Source: Klebsiella pneumoniae
GTDB taxonomy: Bacteria > Pseudomonadota > Gammaproteobacteria > Enterobacterales > Enterobacteriaceae
DNA: 64,000 nucleotides
Direction: 5' to 3'
NCBI RefSeq assembly: GCF_000742135.1
Contig: NZ_KN046818.1
Span: forward strand, 1,364,841-1,428,840
Made by a program: the position numbers and the translations under genes. Within the stretch, counting starts at the first letter, position 1; each line of letters starts with the position of its first letter. The notes beneath the pieces were generated by a model. It saw only the letters and a program-made list of their open reading frames with translations, ran no database searches and was not told the origin of the DNA. This document shows positions 7,525 through 17,089 of the stretch, one piece after another.

Positions 7525-8031
7525 ATGCGCGGCAAAAGCGTGATGCTCCTGGCCGGGTTAGCCTCTCTCGCGCAGGCGAACGAACTTAACCTCTATTCTG
7601 TGAATACCGGTTCCTATGTTTACCATCTGACCAATAATCACGGACAATATACAGAGAATTTCGAAAATCATTTTTTCTCAGTGGAGCGGAAATTCTCTGC
7701 AGACTCCAAATACAGCCTTCTGCTTGGCACTATGAATAACAGCTTCAACGATCGCTGCCTGGCGCTGGGGGTGAGAAGAGACTGGTACCACAGCGGCAGC
7801 GGGTGGACCTTCAAAGGCGTTTACGGCTATACCGGCGAATTCTTCTTCGACGCCTTCGAGCATTGCGGCGATCATGGCTCCTATAAAGACTTTAAGGACG
7901 CCACGGGGATCGGCTTTTCACCCTATATCTACCACGCTATCCAGTATAACTTCACCGATTATTTCGCCGTTGAAAGCGGCATTATTATTCCCAGCGTGTT
8001 TGTGATTAGTATCCAGTGGAGCTTCCGCTAA
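7525..8031 (+). CDS. Unknown exported protein, possibly a small outer-membrane barrel
   Basis: A 168-residue protein with GGAGGG seven bases before its start. The N-terminus (MRGKSVMLLAGLASLAQA) looks like a signal peptide with cleavage after AQA near residue 18, giving a mature protein of about 150 residues. The mature part alternates aromatic and polar residues and ends in strands rich in aromatics (IQYNFTDYFAVESG and, last, SIQWSFR), which suggests a beta-barrel such as an eight-stranded outer-membrane protein. Two cysteines (in DRCLALG and EHCGDHG) could form a disulfide. I do not recognise the family. It stands alone, converging on the acyltransferase gene. Confidence 0.7.
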   Translation: MRGKSVMLLAGLASLAQANELNLYSVNTGSYVYHLTNNHGQYTENFENHFFSVERKFSADSKYSLLLGTMNNSFNDRCLALGVRRDWYHSGSGWTFKGVYGYTGEFFFDAFEHCGDHGSYKDFKDATGIGFSPYIYHAIQYNFTDYFAVESGIIIPSVFVISIQWSFR

Positions 8032-8047
8032 ATCGTCCCGTTGTCGG

Positions 8048-9013
8048 TTACAAGGTAATCACCTTCCTGAGCAGCGTACTGGAGAGCGCGGCAAGGGAAA
8101 TGAGCACCGACAGGACAAAGGTCAGCGCTATTACCCCCAACTTGGTGGCTAGCGAATGCACAGGGATGAGCATCACTAGCAGGTGAAACACGGAATAGTG
8201 GAGGATATAAACTCCGGTCATCGCTTTACTGACCGTCGCCAGCACGGCCTCTTTCCACTCGCGGTTCTTTTTAAACTGCACGGCGTTAGCGGCGATCACC
8301 AGCAGGACGATCAGGATATAAATTTGCGATCCCGTGAGAATGAACGCATTACGATCTGCTTTAAACAGGGCGAAGAAGAAATGGCGTTCATAAAACCAGG
8401 TAAATAAATAGACAAAGGGCAGGGCGATAATCGACCCTTTAATCACCTGTGGGTTGCGTATCCACTCCGCGACCTTTGGATCGTTAAACAACTGCCCGGT
8501 TAAATAAAACAGTAGCCATGTCCACAGGCGATACTGCGGCGGCAAACTGAAAAGATGTCTGTCCGGGTAGATCACCGAGAGCAGGTCGTAACCGTAGGAG
8601 CAGCACAGCAGCGTCAGGAGCACGGCGAAAAAGAGCCCGCGCCGCTGGCTGAGCCAGGCGATCAAAGGATGAAAGGTATAGATGACAATCAGGGCGAAAA
8701 TAAACCAGGGCTGGATCAGGTAGCCGCGCTGGTAAGGCTCCCAGACATAATAGACCGTCACCCAAAACAGAAAGACGATGACCACGCTTTTAATTTTACC
8801 AATTTGCCAGTTGGCATCGTGGCGCGTCTGCGCATCAAGATAGCCGGCCACGACAAAAAACAGCGGCGTCGCGATGGTCGAGATAAAGGTCAGCAGCCCG
8901 AGGATCCAGTGATAGTCATAATCAAAGCGATCCCAGGTGTTATAGATGGTGAAAAAGGTCACCGCTGTCATACAGCCTAATGTCTTGATAATGCTCAGAC
9001 CGGTACTGTTCAT
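8048..9013 (-). CDS. Acyltransferase-3-type membrane protein
   Basis: A 321-residue integral membrane protein with about ten hydrophobic segments. The layout fits the acyltransferase-3 (WecH/OatA-like) family, whose members transfer acetyl or other acyl groups to sugars or lipids at the inner membrane; the substrate cannot be told from sequence. Its start overlaps the stop of the RND permease by four bases (ATGA), so it is translated from the same message. It is the last gene of the pump operon. An acyltransferase coupled to a pump is unusual and could mean a modified export substrate or envelope change; this is inference. Confidence 0.75.
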   Translation of the reverse strand: MNSTGLSIIKTLGCMTAVTFFTIYNTWDRFDYDYHWILGLLTFISTIATPLFFVVAGYLDAQTRHDANWQIGKIKSVVIVFLFWVTVYYVWEPYQRGYLIQPWFIFALIVIYTFHPLIAWLSQRRGLFFAVLLTLLCCSYGYDLLSVIYPDRHLFSLPPQYRLWTWLLFYLTGQLFNDPKVAEWIRNPQVIKGSIIALPFVYLFTWFYERHFFFALFKADRNAFILTGSQIYILIVLLVIAANAVQFKKNREWKEAVLATVSKAMTGVYILHYSVFHLLVMLIPVHSLATKLGVIALTFVLSVLISLAALSSTLLRKVITL

Positions 9014-12000
9014 CGTTGAGGCGTCATATCCTTATGGTGAAAGCAGGCGTAAATCACCGGCAGAACCAGCAGCGTCAGCACGGTGGCAAAGGCGAGGCCG
9101 AACATGATCACCACCGCCATACTCTGGAAAAAGACATCGCGCAGCAGCGGGGCCAGGCCAAGTACGGTGGTGAAGGCGGTCAGCAGGATCGGCCGCAGAC
9201 GAGAGGTTGCCGCATCAATAATAGCTTGTCGTTGATCTTTCTCCTGTTTTTGTTGCTCTATCTCTTCTACCAGCACAATGCCGTTACGGATCAGCATACC
9301 GCTCAGGCTGAGCAAGCCGATTAAGGCCATAAAGCCGAAGGGGATGCCGGTAAGCAGAAAGCCGGGTGTGACCCCGATCAGCGCCAGCGGAACGGTCAGC
9401 CAGATGGCGACGGCGTTTTTCAGCGAACTGAACATCAGCACCGTTATGATAAACATCACCAGATAGCCAAGCGGCAGGGTTGTAAACAGTCCCTGCTGCG
9501 CCTCACTGGAGTTCTCGGCATCGCCGCCCCATTCGATACGGTAGCCGTGGGGCAGCGGCAGTGCGTCAATGCGCGGTTTCACCCGCGCGAGAATATCACC
9601 CGAGGTTTGGCCGCTTAGCGGGCTGGGGTCGGTCTGGACCGTCAGCACCCGGGTACGATCCCGGCGGAGGATCAACGGATCTTCCCACTCCAGGGCGAAA
9701 CCATTGATGACGTTACTCAGCGGGATATATTGCTGGCGACTCTGGCTCCAGACCAGCACATTATTCAGATGGTTGGCATCCTGACGTTCTGCTTCCGGCG
9801 GCCGGACGATCACTGGCAGCAGATCGGCCCCTTCACGATATAACCCGGCGCGACTCCCGGAGAAATTCATCTCCAGCGCGTTATCAATATCCTGTTTATC
9901 CACCCCCAGCTCGCGTCCCAGCGCCGGGGAATACTGCGGGCGGATCACTTTGCTGCGGTTCTGCCAGTCATTACGCACGCTGTCGGTCGCCGGGTCCGCG
10001 GCGAGGATATCGCCTATCTGACTCGCCAGCGCGCGCAGCGTATCCGGGTCTGGGCCCTTAATGCGCACCTCAATCGCGCTATCCCCGGAGGGCCCGAACA
10101 TAATGCGTTTGGTGCTGGCGTTAACCTGCGGGTAGTTTCTGGCAATCCAGTCCTCCACGTGGCGGGTGACAGGGGCGATGCCGCGTTGATCATCCATCCG
10201 CACCATAATCTGCGCGTAGTTGCTGTACTGGCGCTGCCCGCTGTAGGTGAGAATGAAACGCATACTGCCCTGGCCGATGGTGGAGACGGTGGTGACCACC
10301 CCCGGCTGACCGGCTATCGACCGCTCGATATCCCGGGTCATCTTCTCCGTGGCGTTTATATCGGTACCGTAGGGTAGCCACAGGTCGACAAAGAATATAG
10401 GCGTATTCGATGACGGAAAAAAATTCTGCCGAACAAAGGTAAAGCCCCAGATCGCTCCGGCTAACAGCGCGCCCATCAGCACCAGGGTCAGGGTCTTTTG
10501 CTGCAGCAGTATTCGCAGCGTCTGCTGATAGCCACGGTAAAAGCTGCCGCGGTAAGGATCGGCCTTTTCCTCCGCGGCGGCGGCCGACGGGGCGTTTTTA
10601 AACAACCACCACTTAATAAGCACCGGGGTGATGGTCAGAGCGGAAAACCAGCTCAGCATCAGGGAGATCAGCAGCACCTGGAACAGCGATTTGCAATACT
10701 CCCCGGTAGAGTCCTGGGAAAGGCCAATCGGCGCGAAGGCGAGGATGGCGATGATCGTCGCGCCAAGCAGCGGCAGGGCAGAGCGACGGATCACATAGTT
10801 AATCGCGCCCAGCAGCGGAGAGCCTTGCTGACGGGCGATGAGCACCCCTTCGACAATCACAATGGCATTGTCCACCAACATACTCAGGGCGATGATAAGC
10901 GCTCCGAGGGAGATCCGTTGTAGTTCGATCCCCCAGATATACATGATAAGCAGGGTGCCGAGAACGTTGAGCGCCAGCGACAGAGCAATAATAATCCCGC
11001 TGCGCACCCCCATAAATACCAGCAGCACGCCGACGACAATCGCCAGGGCCATCAGAAAATTGGTAATAAAGCCATTGACCGAGTGGGCGACCTCAGCTGC
11101 CTGATCGTAAAAAATATCGATGTCGATGCCCGCCGGTTTGTCGGCGGCCATCTGCTGGAGGCGGGCCTCGAGAGCGTGGCCGACGTCAATAACGTTGACG
11201 CCAGGGATAAAAGAAACTCCCATGGTCACCGCCTGGCGCCCGTTGGCATGATAGATACTGGCCGGCGAGTCGGTTAGCCCGCGCGACAGCGTAGCAATAT
11301 CCCGCAGTCGGGTGGTGGCGCTGGCGCCGTGAGGGCTGACCAGCAGATCTCCCAGCTCATCGATGCTCTGAAACTCACCGGTGGGGTGGAGGCGGATCGA
11401 TTCGCTGCCAACGCGGATCTCCCCGGCGCTGGACACCACGTTGAGTCGGGCCAGGATTGCGGCGAGCTGGTTGAGGGTGATCCCGCGCGCCGCCATCTTC
11501 GCCAGCGAGATATCCACATTGATCTGCTGCGGAATGACGCCGCCGATAGCGACTTTACCGACCCCCGGCACCAGCACCAGCTCCCGGCGCAACTGTTCGG
11601 CATAGCGCACCAGCTCCGGGTTGGTAAAACTGTCGCCCGAGATAGCGAAGAAAAAGCCAAACACATCGCCAAAGTCATCGTTGACGAAAGGGGGGACTAC
11701 GCCAGGGGGGAAAAGGCGGCTGGCGTCACCGACCCGGCGACGTAGCTCATCCCAAATTTGCGGCAGCTCGCTGGAATGGTACTGCGAAGCAATATTCACC
11801 GTAATTTGCGATAAGCCATTCGAGGAGATGGAGCTGACGTTATCCAGCGAGGGAAGCTGCTGAATCGCGTTTTCAAGCGGCAGGGTAACCTCCTCTTCCA
11901 CCTGCTGAGCGGACGCGCCAGGGTAGTGGGTGACGATCACCGCCGTTTTGATGGTGAAGGCGGGATCTTCCAGGCGGCCGATATTGAGCAGGGCGAACAG

Positions 12001-12075
12001 GCCACCCACCCCTAACAGCAAAATGGCTAACCAGACGCGGGTCGGGTTGTTAATAAACTGACGGGAAATATCCAT
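9010..12075 (-). CDS. RND efflux permease
   Basis: A 1021-residue inner-membrane RND transporter, the usual length for the AcrB-like group. It begins ISRQFINNPTRVWLAILLLG (first membrane helix) and has the two large periplasmic loops and about 12 membrane helices expected. TM4 reads MLVDNAIVIVEG: Asp402 corresponds to the first of the AcrB pair Asp407/Asp408, the second being Asn403, a variation seen in part of the family. It abuts the membrane fusion gene without a gap and overlaps the acyltransferase gene. No outer-membrane channel gene is nearby, so TolC is the likely partner. Several Klebsiella RND pumps carry Kex or Oqx names; I cannot tell whether this is one of them. Confidence 0.92.
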   Translation of the reverse strand: MDISRQFINNPTRVWLAILLLGVGGLFALLNIGRLEDPAFTIKTAVIVTHYPGASAQQVEEEVTLPLENAIQQLPSLDNVSSISSNGLSQITVNIASQYHSSELPQIWDELRRRVGDASRLFPPGVVPPFVNDDFGDVFGFFFAISGDSFTNPELVRYAEQLRRELVLVPGVGKVAIGGVIPQQINVDISLAKMAARGITLNQLAAILARLNVVSSAGEIRVGSESIRLHPTGEFQSIDELGDLLVSPHGASATTRLRDIATLSRGLTDSPASIYHANGRQAVTMGVSFIPGVNVIDVGHALEARLQQMAADKPAGIDIDIFYDQAAEVAHSVNGFITNFLMALAIVVGVLLVFMGVRSGIIIALSLALNVLGTLLIMYIWGIELQRISLGALIIALSMLVDNAIVIVEGVLIARQQGSPLLGAINYVIRRSALPLLGATIIAILAFAPIGLSQDSTGEYCKSLFQVLLISLMLSWFSALTITPVLIKWWLFKNAPSAAAAEEKADPYRGSFYRGYQQTLRILLQQKTLTLVLMGALLAGAIWGFTFVRQNFFPSSNTPIFFVDLWLPYGTDINATEKMTRDIERSIAGQPGVVTTVSTIGQGSMRFILTYSGQRQYSNYAQIMVRMDDQRGIAPVTRHVEDWIARNYPQVNASTKRIMFGPSGDSAIEVRIKGPDPDTLRALASQIGDILAADPATDSVRNDWQNRSKVIRPQYSPALGRELGVDKQDIDNALEMNFSGSRAGLYREGADLLPVIVRPPEAERQDANHLNNVLVWSQSRQQYIPLSNVINGFALEWEDPLILRRDRTRVLTVQTDPSPLSGQTSGDILARVKPRIDALPLPHGYRIEWGGDAENSSEAQQGLFTTLPLGYLVMFIITVLMFSSLKNAVAIWLTVPLALIGVTPGFLLTGIPFGFMALIGLLSLSGMLIRNGIVLVEEIEQQKQEKDQRQAIIDAATSRLRPILLTAFTTVLGLAPLLRDVFFQSMAVVIMFGLAFATVLTLLVLPVIYACFHHKDMTPQR

Positions 12076-13161
12076 TTATAATCCTCGTTCACGCGTCCAG
12101 ACCCGCACCGGCTGCCCGGCATGCAGCTCGCTCACGCCCGCCGCAACCACCTGTTCACCCGCGCGGAGACCGTCGGTGATCGCCACTCCCTGCGAAGTCA
12201 CCTCGCCGACGGTGACCTTACGCTCCTCAAGATATCGATGCGCGTTATCGCCTTTCACCACCCAGACTACCGGCTCGTTCTTTGGCCGGTTATCGGGGTT
12301 AAACACCGCCTCCGCTGGCACAATGAGGGTTTCCCGCCCGGCGCTGGCCGGTAAATTACCGAGATTGACCGTCACGGTGCCGCTGACCCCGCCGACGGCG
12401 GGAAAATCATCTGGCCGCGGCATGGTTAACACGATCTGCCAGGTGAGGGTGCTATTGTCGCTGCTGCCGGTATGCTCTTTGTATTCCGCGGTAAACTCGC
12501 GGCCCGGCAGGGTATTGATCCTGACGACGGGACGGTAGGCGGTATTGCGGATATCCAGGGAGGTGAACAGATTTTCGGGAATGCTGAAGACCACATCCAG
12601 CAGGTCGGTCCGCGTCAGGGTGATCACCGGTTGGCCGGCGGCGACCACCTGATGGTTGCGGATATGCACGCCGGCGGCAATCCCGCTAAAGGGCGCGATG
12701 AGGCTCATTTGCGCCAGCTCTTCGCGAGCGATTTTTAAGGCCGCATTGGCGGCATCGCGATTGGCGCGCTGCACGTCCATCTCCGCCTGGGAAATCGCCT
12801 GGCGCCCGGCCAGAGTCTGGAAGCGGTCGAACTGACGCTGGGCGAGAGTGGCCGCCGTTTGCCGCTCATTGACCCGTTGCTGGGCCTCGCGGGCATTCAG
12901 GCGCGCCAGCGTTTGCCCCTGGGCGACGCTTGCCCCCTGACGAATATCTAGCGACTCCACCTGGCCACCCCGCTTAAACGACAGTTCGGTGGAATCGCCA
13001 GACTCAATGCGTGCCGGAAACGTTCGCTGCTGGGTATTGCCCACGGCGGTCACCTGCGCCACTTTAACCATGCGCGGGGCGGACTCGACGGTGGGGGCTT
13101 TCTGATCGCAAGCGGTTGTAAATATAATAACAACCGGGATGAGAGAAAAATAACGGTTCAC
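12076..13161 (-). CDS. RND membrane fusion (adaptor) lipoprotein
   Basis: A 361-residue periplasmic adaptor of the HlyD/AcrA type. The N-terminus MNRYFSLIPVVIIFTTAC ends in a lipobox-like TTAC, so Cys18 should be lipidated and anchored in the inner membrane. A split lipoyl domain (around GGQVESLDIRQGASVAQGQT and its partner LIAPFSGIAAGVHIRNHQVV), a coiled-coil hairpin and a beta-barrel domain follow in order. Its stop codon touches the permease start, so the two are one operon. No local TetR or LysR regulator is adjacent; control of the operon is unknown. A 36-codon gene precedes it by 54 bases. Confidence 0.92.
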   Translation of the reverse strand: MNRYFSLIPVVIIFTTACDQKAPTVESAPRMVKVAQVTAVGNTQQRTFPARIESGDSTELSFKRGGQVESLDIRQGASVAQGQTLARLNAREAQQRVNERQTAATLAQRQFDRFQTLAGRQAISQAEMDVQRANRDAANAALKIAREELAQMSLIAPFSGIAAGVHIRNHQVVAAGQPVITLTRTDLLDVVFSIPENLFTSLDIRNTAYRPVVRINTLPGREFTAEYKEHTGSSDNSTLTWQIVLTMPRPDDFPAVGGVSGTVTVNLGNLPASAGRETLIVPAEAVFNPDNRPKNEPVVWVVKGDNAHRYLEERKVTVGEVTSQGVAITDGLRAGEQVVAAGVSELHAGQPVRVWTRERGL

Positions 13162-13215
13162 AATATTCCCCTCAGATTCAGGATTTATTTTACATTTTTA
13201 TTACATGGCGCCTGC

Positions 13216-13326
13216 TTATTCTGCGAGAGCGGCTACGACCAGATAAGTGAAGAGCCCCACCGCTGTGCAGGCGACAATGGCCAGCGCGACAAACAAACCC
13301 AGGCGTAACAGGCTATAACCCAACAT
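13216..13326 (-). CDS. 36-residue single-span membrane peptide upstream of the RND operon
   Basis: The frame reads MLGYSLLRLGLFVALAIVAC, then a continuing hydrophobic stretch to a terminal Glu, with GGAGG seven bases before the ATG. One membrane helix covers about residues 9-34. It lies 54 bases upstream of the adaptor gene on the same strand, so co-transcription is likely. Small single-span proteins can modulate RND pumps: AcrZ (49 residues) binds AcrB. A similar role here is inference; the sequence is not obviously AcrZ. The strong ribosome binding site is the main reason to treat it as a gene. Confidence 0.6.
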   Translation of the reverse strand: MLGYSLLRLGLFVALAIVACTAVGLFTYLVVAALAE

Positions 13327-13452
13327 AATTTCCTCCCTTTACTCCCACCCGAACCGTGAATGTCATTTAATTCGGCCCCCACTGTGACCACCGGACATTC
13401 GGAGCGGCATGCCTGCTTGTAATCAGCATAGTCGGAGAAAATATGAAGTGTT

Positions 13453-13520
13453 AAAAAAGAGAATGCCGCGAGCGTTGGCGGCATTGAGGGGAAAGCGCAG
13501 GAGATCCGCAGGGAATATGC
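13453..13520 (-). ncRNA. Candidate small RNA or leader ending in a terminator
   Basis: This is in the 368-base gap between the membrane peptide and the usp gene. On the minus strand a hairpin with arms AATGCCGC and GCGGCATT (13462-13485) is followed by TCTTTTTT, a good terminator. Upstream are a second small stem (CCGCA/TGCGG), a C/U-rich single-stranded part, and TATTATAAAA as a possible -10; no good -35 is seen. It could be a short RNA or an attenuated leader of the pump operon. Confidence 0.3.
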
Positions 13521-13694
13521 GGTTTTTATAATATTTTTCAGTCTATTAATCCGCCATTTTCTAATGTTAATTTTCCTGTGCTACGTTTAATAACATCTAT
13601 TCCGCTCGCCGCTTCTGTTGTTGAGATTTCGTTCCTCCCCAAGTAAGGGGCTATTCATCACTACGCATTGTATTGGTAATAAAAGGATTATCTC

Positions 13695-14126
13695 ATGTAT
13701 AAAAATATCGTTGTTCCCGTTGACGTGTTTGATGCGGGCCTGGCCGACAAAGCGCTCTCTCATGCGAAATTCCTCGCCCAACATTCTGCCGGGCAAATTC
13801 ATCTTATCCATGTTATTCCGGCCTTTTCTCCTGTATTAACCCGCGGATTTATCTCTGATGCCCGAAAGATGGAAGACCATTTGCTTAATACCGCTAAGGA
13901 AAAGCTGAGCGAGCTGGTGAAGAAAAATGGGCTTGCGGAAGACGCCAGCCATCTTTATGTGCGCAGTGGCAATGTTCGCGATCAAGTGATTGCCCTGGCC
14001 GATGAGCTGAAAGCGGATGTGGTGATTGTCGGTTCGCGCAATCCGGGTATCCAGACTCATCTGCTGGGCTCGGAAGCGGCCAATATCGTGCGCTATGCCC
14101 ATGTACCAGTGTTCGTTGTGCGCTGA
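13695..14126 (+). CDS. Universal stress protein, UspF/UspG-like
   Basis: A 143-residue cytoplasmic Usp-fold protein starting MYKNIVVPVDVFDAG, the length of UspF and UspG. The ATP-binding pattern appears at the C-terminus: VGSRNPGIQTHLLGSEAANI followed by VPVFVVR, matching the G-x2-G-x9-G-(S/T) type motif loosely (Gly, Gly, Gly-Ser). AAGGA precedes the start. It lies 51 bases upstream of the P-type ATPase gene, and the two are probably transcribed together. Usp proteins paired with transporters often have a regulatory role, which is only suggested here. Confidence 0.88.
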   Translation: MYKNIVVPVDVFDAGLADKALSHAKFLAQHSAGQIHLIHVIPAFSPVLTRGFISDARKMEDHLLNTAKEKLSELVKKNGLAEDASHLYVRSGNVRDQVIALADELKADVVIVGSRNPGIQTHLLGSEAANIVRYAHVPVFVVR

Positions 14127-14177
14127 TGATGGCGGGATGTCGCCCTGACTTCCGCTTCAGAAATCGAGGGAAAGAGT

Positions 14178-16865
14178 ATGAATACAGATAAACCGGGGGC
14201 GCCCTATTATCAGCGCTCCGTCGAGGAGACTCTCGCCAGCGTGCAGAGTTCGCCGGAAGGGATTAGCGGAACAGAGGCGGCTACGCGCCTGCAGCAGTAT
14301 GGCGAAAACGCCCTGCCGCAGAAGCCGGGTAAACCCGCCTGGCTGCGTTTTATTGCGCATTTTAACGATGTGCTGATCTACGTCCTGCTGGCGGCAGCGC
14401 TGCTCAAGGCGGTGATGGGCCATTGGATCGACATGGCGGTGATCCTCGCCGTGGCGGTGGTCAATGCGCTGATTGGCTTCATTCAGGAGAGTAATGCGGA
14501 AAAATCGCTGCAGAGTATCCGCAATATGCTGTCCAGCGAGGCGGTGGCGATCCGTCAGGGCAACCATGAAACCATCCCCACCACCTCGCTGGTACCTGGC
14601 GATATCGTGGTGATCCGCGCCGGCGACCGTATTCCCGCCGATCTACGGGTGATTGAGGCGCACAACCTGCGGGTGGAAGAGGCGATCCTCACCGGCGAGT
14701 CGACGGTGGTGGAAAAAACCACCGAGCCGCTAAGCGGCGATTTACCGCTCGGCGATCGCAGCAACCTGTTGTTTTCCGGGACCACCGTTAGCTCAGGGGC
14801 GGGAAAAGGGATCGTGGTGGCCACCGGCGGCGATACCGAGCTGGGCCATATCAACCAAATGATGGCGGGCATTGAGAAACACCGCACGCCGCTGCTGGTG
14901 CAAATGGACAAGCTAGGCAAAGCCATCTTTATCCTTATTCTGGTGATGATGGCGGCGCTGTTCGTCTTTAGCCTGCTGTTCCGCGATATGCCGGTCTCCG
15001 AACTGATGCTGTCGTTGATTAGCCTCGCGGTGGCATCGGTCCCGGAAGGGTTGCCGGCGATTATCTCGATTATTCTGTCGCTCGGCGTACAGGCGATGGC
15101 CCGTCAGAAAGCGATTATCCGCAAGCTGCCGACGGTGGAAACCCTCGGCGCGATGACGGTTATCTGCTCGGATAAAACCGGGACCCTGACCATGAACGAA
15201 ATGACGGTGAAGGCGGTGATCACTGCCGACAGCGTCTATCGGGTGGAAGGGGATAGCTATGAGCCGGTCGGTAAGATCCACGCCATTGACGATCCGACGC
15301 CGGTCACGATCGCGCCCGGCTCGCTGTTCGAGCGCTATCTGCGCACCATCGATCTGTGTAACGACAGCCAGCTTATCAAAGAGGAGAGCGGGCTGTGGAA
15401 AATCACCGGCGGCCCGACCGAGGGGGCGCTGAAGGTGCTGGCGGCGAAGGTCACTCTGCCGCCGCTGACCAGCGAACTGCGCAGTAAAATTCCTTTTGAT
15501 TCGCAATATAAATACATGTCGACCCTCTACCGGCTGGGTGAAGAGGAGGTAGTGCTGGTCACTGGCGCGCCGGATGTCCTGTTCCGCCTGTGCCAGTATC
15601 AGCAGAGCGACCGCGGATTGCAGCCGCTGGATCTCCCGTACTGGGAAGGCAAAATTGAAGAGTACGCCCGGGAAGGGCTACGGATGGTGGCCGCAGCCTG
15701 GAAGCCGGCTGCCGCAGGCCAGACCGAACTGACCCATCAGGATCTGCAGCAAGGGGTGATTTTGCTAGGGGTCGCCGGGATGATGGATCCGCCGCGTCCG
15801 GAGGCCATCACGGCGATTGCCGACTGCCTGCACGCCGGGATCCGCGTGAAGATGATCACCGGCGACCACCCGCAAACGGCGATGAGCATCGGCAAGATGC
15901 TGGGGATTGGCAATGCGGGAAATGCCATTACCGGACGCGAGCTGGAGGTGATGGACGACGCGCAGCTGAGCGTAGCCGCGCAGCAGTTTGATATCTTCGC
16001 CCGCACCAGCCCGGAAGATAAGTTCCGCCTGGTGCAGGCTCTGCAGAGTAAGAAAGAAATTGTCGGAATGACCGGCGATGGGGTGAACGATGCCCCGGCG
16101 TTGAAGCAGGCTGACGTCGGCGTGGCGATGGGGATCAAGGGGACCGAGGTGACCAAGGAGGCCGCCGATATGGTGCTGACCGATGATAACTTCGCCACCA
16201 TCGCCAGCGCAGTCCGCGAGGGGCGCCGGGTGTATGACAACCTGAAGAAAACCATTCTCTTCGTCATGCCGACCAACCTTGCCCAGGGGTTACTGATCGT
16301 GATCGCGCTGCTGGCGGGCAACGTACTGCCGCTCACGCCGGTGTTGATCCTGTGGATGAACATGGCCACCTCCGCCACGCTGTCGTTTGGCCTGGCGTTT
16401 GAAGCCGGTGAGAAAAATATTATGCGGCGGCCGCCGCGCGATCCGAAAATTCACGTGATGGACGGCTTTGCCATCTGGCGCGTAGCGTTTGTGGGGTCAA
16501 TGATTGCGGTCAGCGCCTTTATTCTCGAAGCCTGGCTGCAGCCGCGCGGCTATTCGCCGGAGTTTATTCGTACCGTGCTGTTGCAGACTCTGGTCACCGC
16601 CCAGTGGTTCTATATGCTGAACTGCCGCGTATCGGATGGATTCTCGTTAACCAAAGGTCTGCTGGCCAACAAAGGGATCTGGATCGTCAGCGGCGTACTG
16701 CTGCTGCTGCAGCTGCTGATTATCTACGCGCCTTTTATGCAGATGCTGTTCGGCACCACCGGGCTGCCGTTCCGCTACTGGGTGATCACCTTTATCATCG
16801 GCTTCGCCATGTTCCTGATCGTGGAACTGGAAAAACCGCTGACCCGCAAATGGCGTTCCGCCTGA
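14178..16865 (+). CDS. P-type cation-transporting ATPase (P2 type)
   Basis: An 895-residue membrane ATPase. Motifs in order: actuator TGES (in [13 protein letters not shown]), TM4 PEGLPA ([13 protein letters not shown]), phosphorylation DKTGTLT with Asp332, nucleotide-domain KMITGDHP, and hinge [18 protein letters not shown]. About ten membrane helices are visible. PEGLPA rather than CPC or SPC places it with the P2 (SERCA/PMR1/Na-K type) pumps, so calcium, manganese, sodium or magnesium are the candidate ions; it is neither a heavy-metal nor a Kdp pump. The start follows AGGGAAAGAG. It forms a pair with the upstream usp gene. Confidence 0.9.
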   Translation: MNTDKPGAPYYQRSVEETLASVQSSPEGISGTEAATRLQQYGENALPQKPGKPAWLRFIAHFNDVLIYVLLAAALLKAVMGHWIDMAVILAVAVVNALIGFIQESNAEKSLQSIRNMLSSEAVAIRQGNHETIPTTSLVPGDIVVIRAGDRIPADLRVIEAHNLRVEEAILTGESTVVEKTTEPLSGDLPLGDRSNLLFSGTTVSSGAGKGIVVATGGDTELGHINQMMAGIEKHRTPLLVQMDKLGKAIFILILVMMAALFVFSLLFRDMPVSELMLSLISLAVASVPEGLPAIISIILSLGVQAMARQKAIIRKLPTVETLGAMTVICSDKTGTLTMNEMTVKAVITADSVYRVEGDSYEPVGKIHAIDDPTPVTIAPGSLFERYLRTIDLCNDSQLIKEESGLWKITGGPTEGALKVLAAKVTLPPLTSELRSKIPFDSQYKYMSTLYRLGEEEVVLVTGAPDVLFRLCQYQQSDRGLQPLDLPYWEGKIEEYAREGLRMVAAAWKPAAAGQTELTHQDLQQGVILLGVAGMMDPPRPEAITAIADCLHAGIRVKMITGDHPQTAMSIGKMLGIGNAGNAITGRELEVMDDAQLSVAAQQFDIFARTSPEDKFRLVQALQSKKEIVGMTGDGVNDAPALKQADVGVAMGIKGTEVTKEAADMVLTDDNFATIASAVREGRRVYDNLKKTILFVMPTNLAQGLLIVIALLAGNVLPLTPVLILWMNMATSATLSFGLAFEAGEKNIMRRPPRDPKIHVMDGFAIWRVAFVGSMIAVSAFILEAWLQPRGYSPEFIRTVLLQTLVTAQWFYMLNCRVSDGFSLTKGLLANKGIWIVSGVLLLLQLLIIYAPFMQMLFGTTGLPFRYWVITFIIGFAMFLIVELEKPLTRKWRSA

Positions 16866-16893
16866 CGGCGTGAAGCGCTGAACGAAAAAGAAA

Positions 16894-16913
16894 AGAGGGG
16901 GCATGCCCCCTCT
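16894..16913 (+). terminator. Hairpin after the P-type ATPase
   Basis: AGAGGGGGCATGCCCCCTCT is a perfect 20-base palindrome 30 bases after the stop. An A-rich stretch precedes it but no T-run follows, so it may be a stability hairpin. Confidence 0.55.
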
Positions 16914-16956
16914 CTGGCTGACGACCAACCTGTTTCGTCATTGTGCTCGCATTTCT

Positions 16957-17056
16957 GCCGGGTGGCGGCTTTCGCCTTACCCGGCCTACGAAAGACTTCA
17001 ATATCAAACCGTTATGCAGTTATCTGTAGGCCCGCGCAAGCGCAGCGCCGCCGGGC
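16957..17056. repeat. REP pair (BIME)
   Basis: Two inverted palindromic units, GCCGGGTGGCGG...CCCGGCCTAC (16957-16989) and GTAGGCCCGCGC...CCGCCGGGC (17026-17056), face each other. The same units recur at 44785-45283 and 50017-50113. Confidence 0.8.
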
Positions 17057-17089
17057 AATTCCTGAAGATTGCACGTTGTCAGCAGTTTG

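Noticed and set aside
9016..9324. Plus-strand frame opposite the RND permease end
   Set aside because: Gln/His-rich antisense reading of a clear gene.
13233..13484. 83-codon minus-strand frame over the membrane peptide gene
   Set aside because: It starts inside the terminator-like hairpin, has no ribosome binding site, and conflicts with the well-supported 36-codon frame.
14913..15506. Minus-strand frame of 197 codons opposite the P-type ATPase
   Set aside because: Arg/Gln/His-rich antisense shadow of a clear gene.
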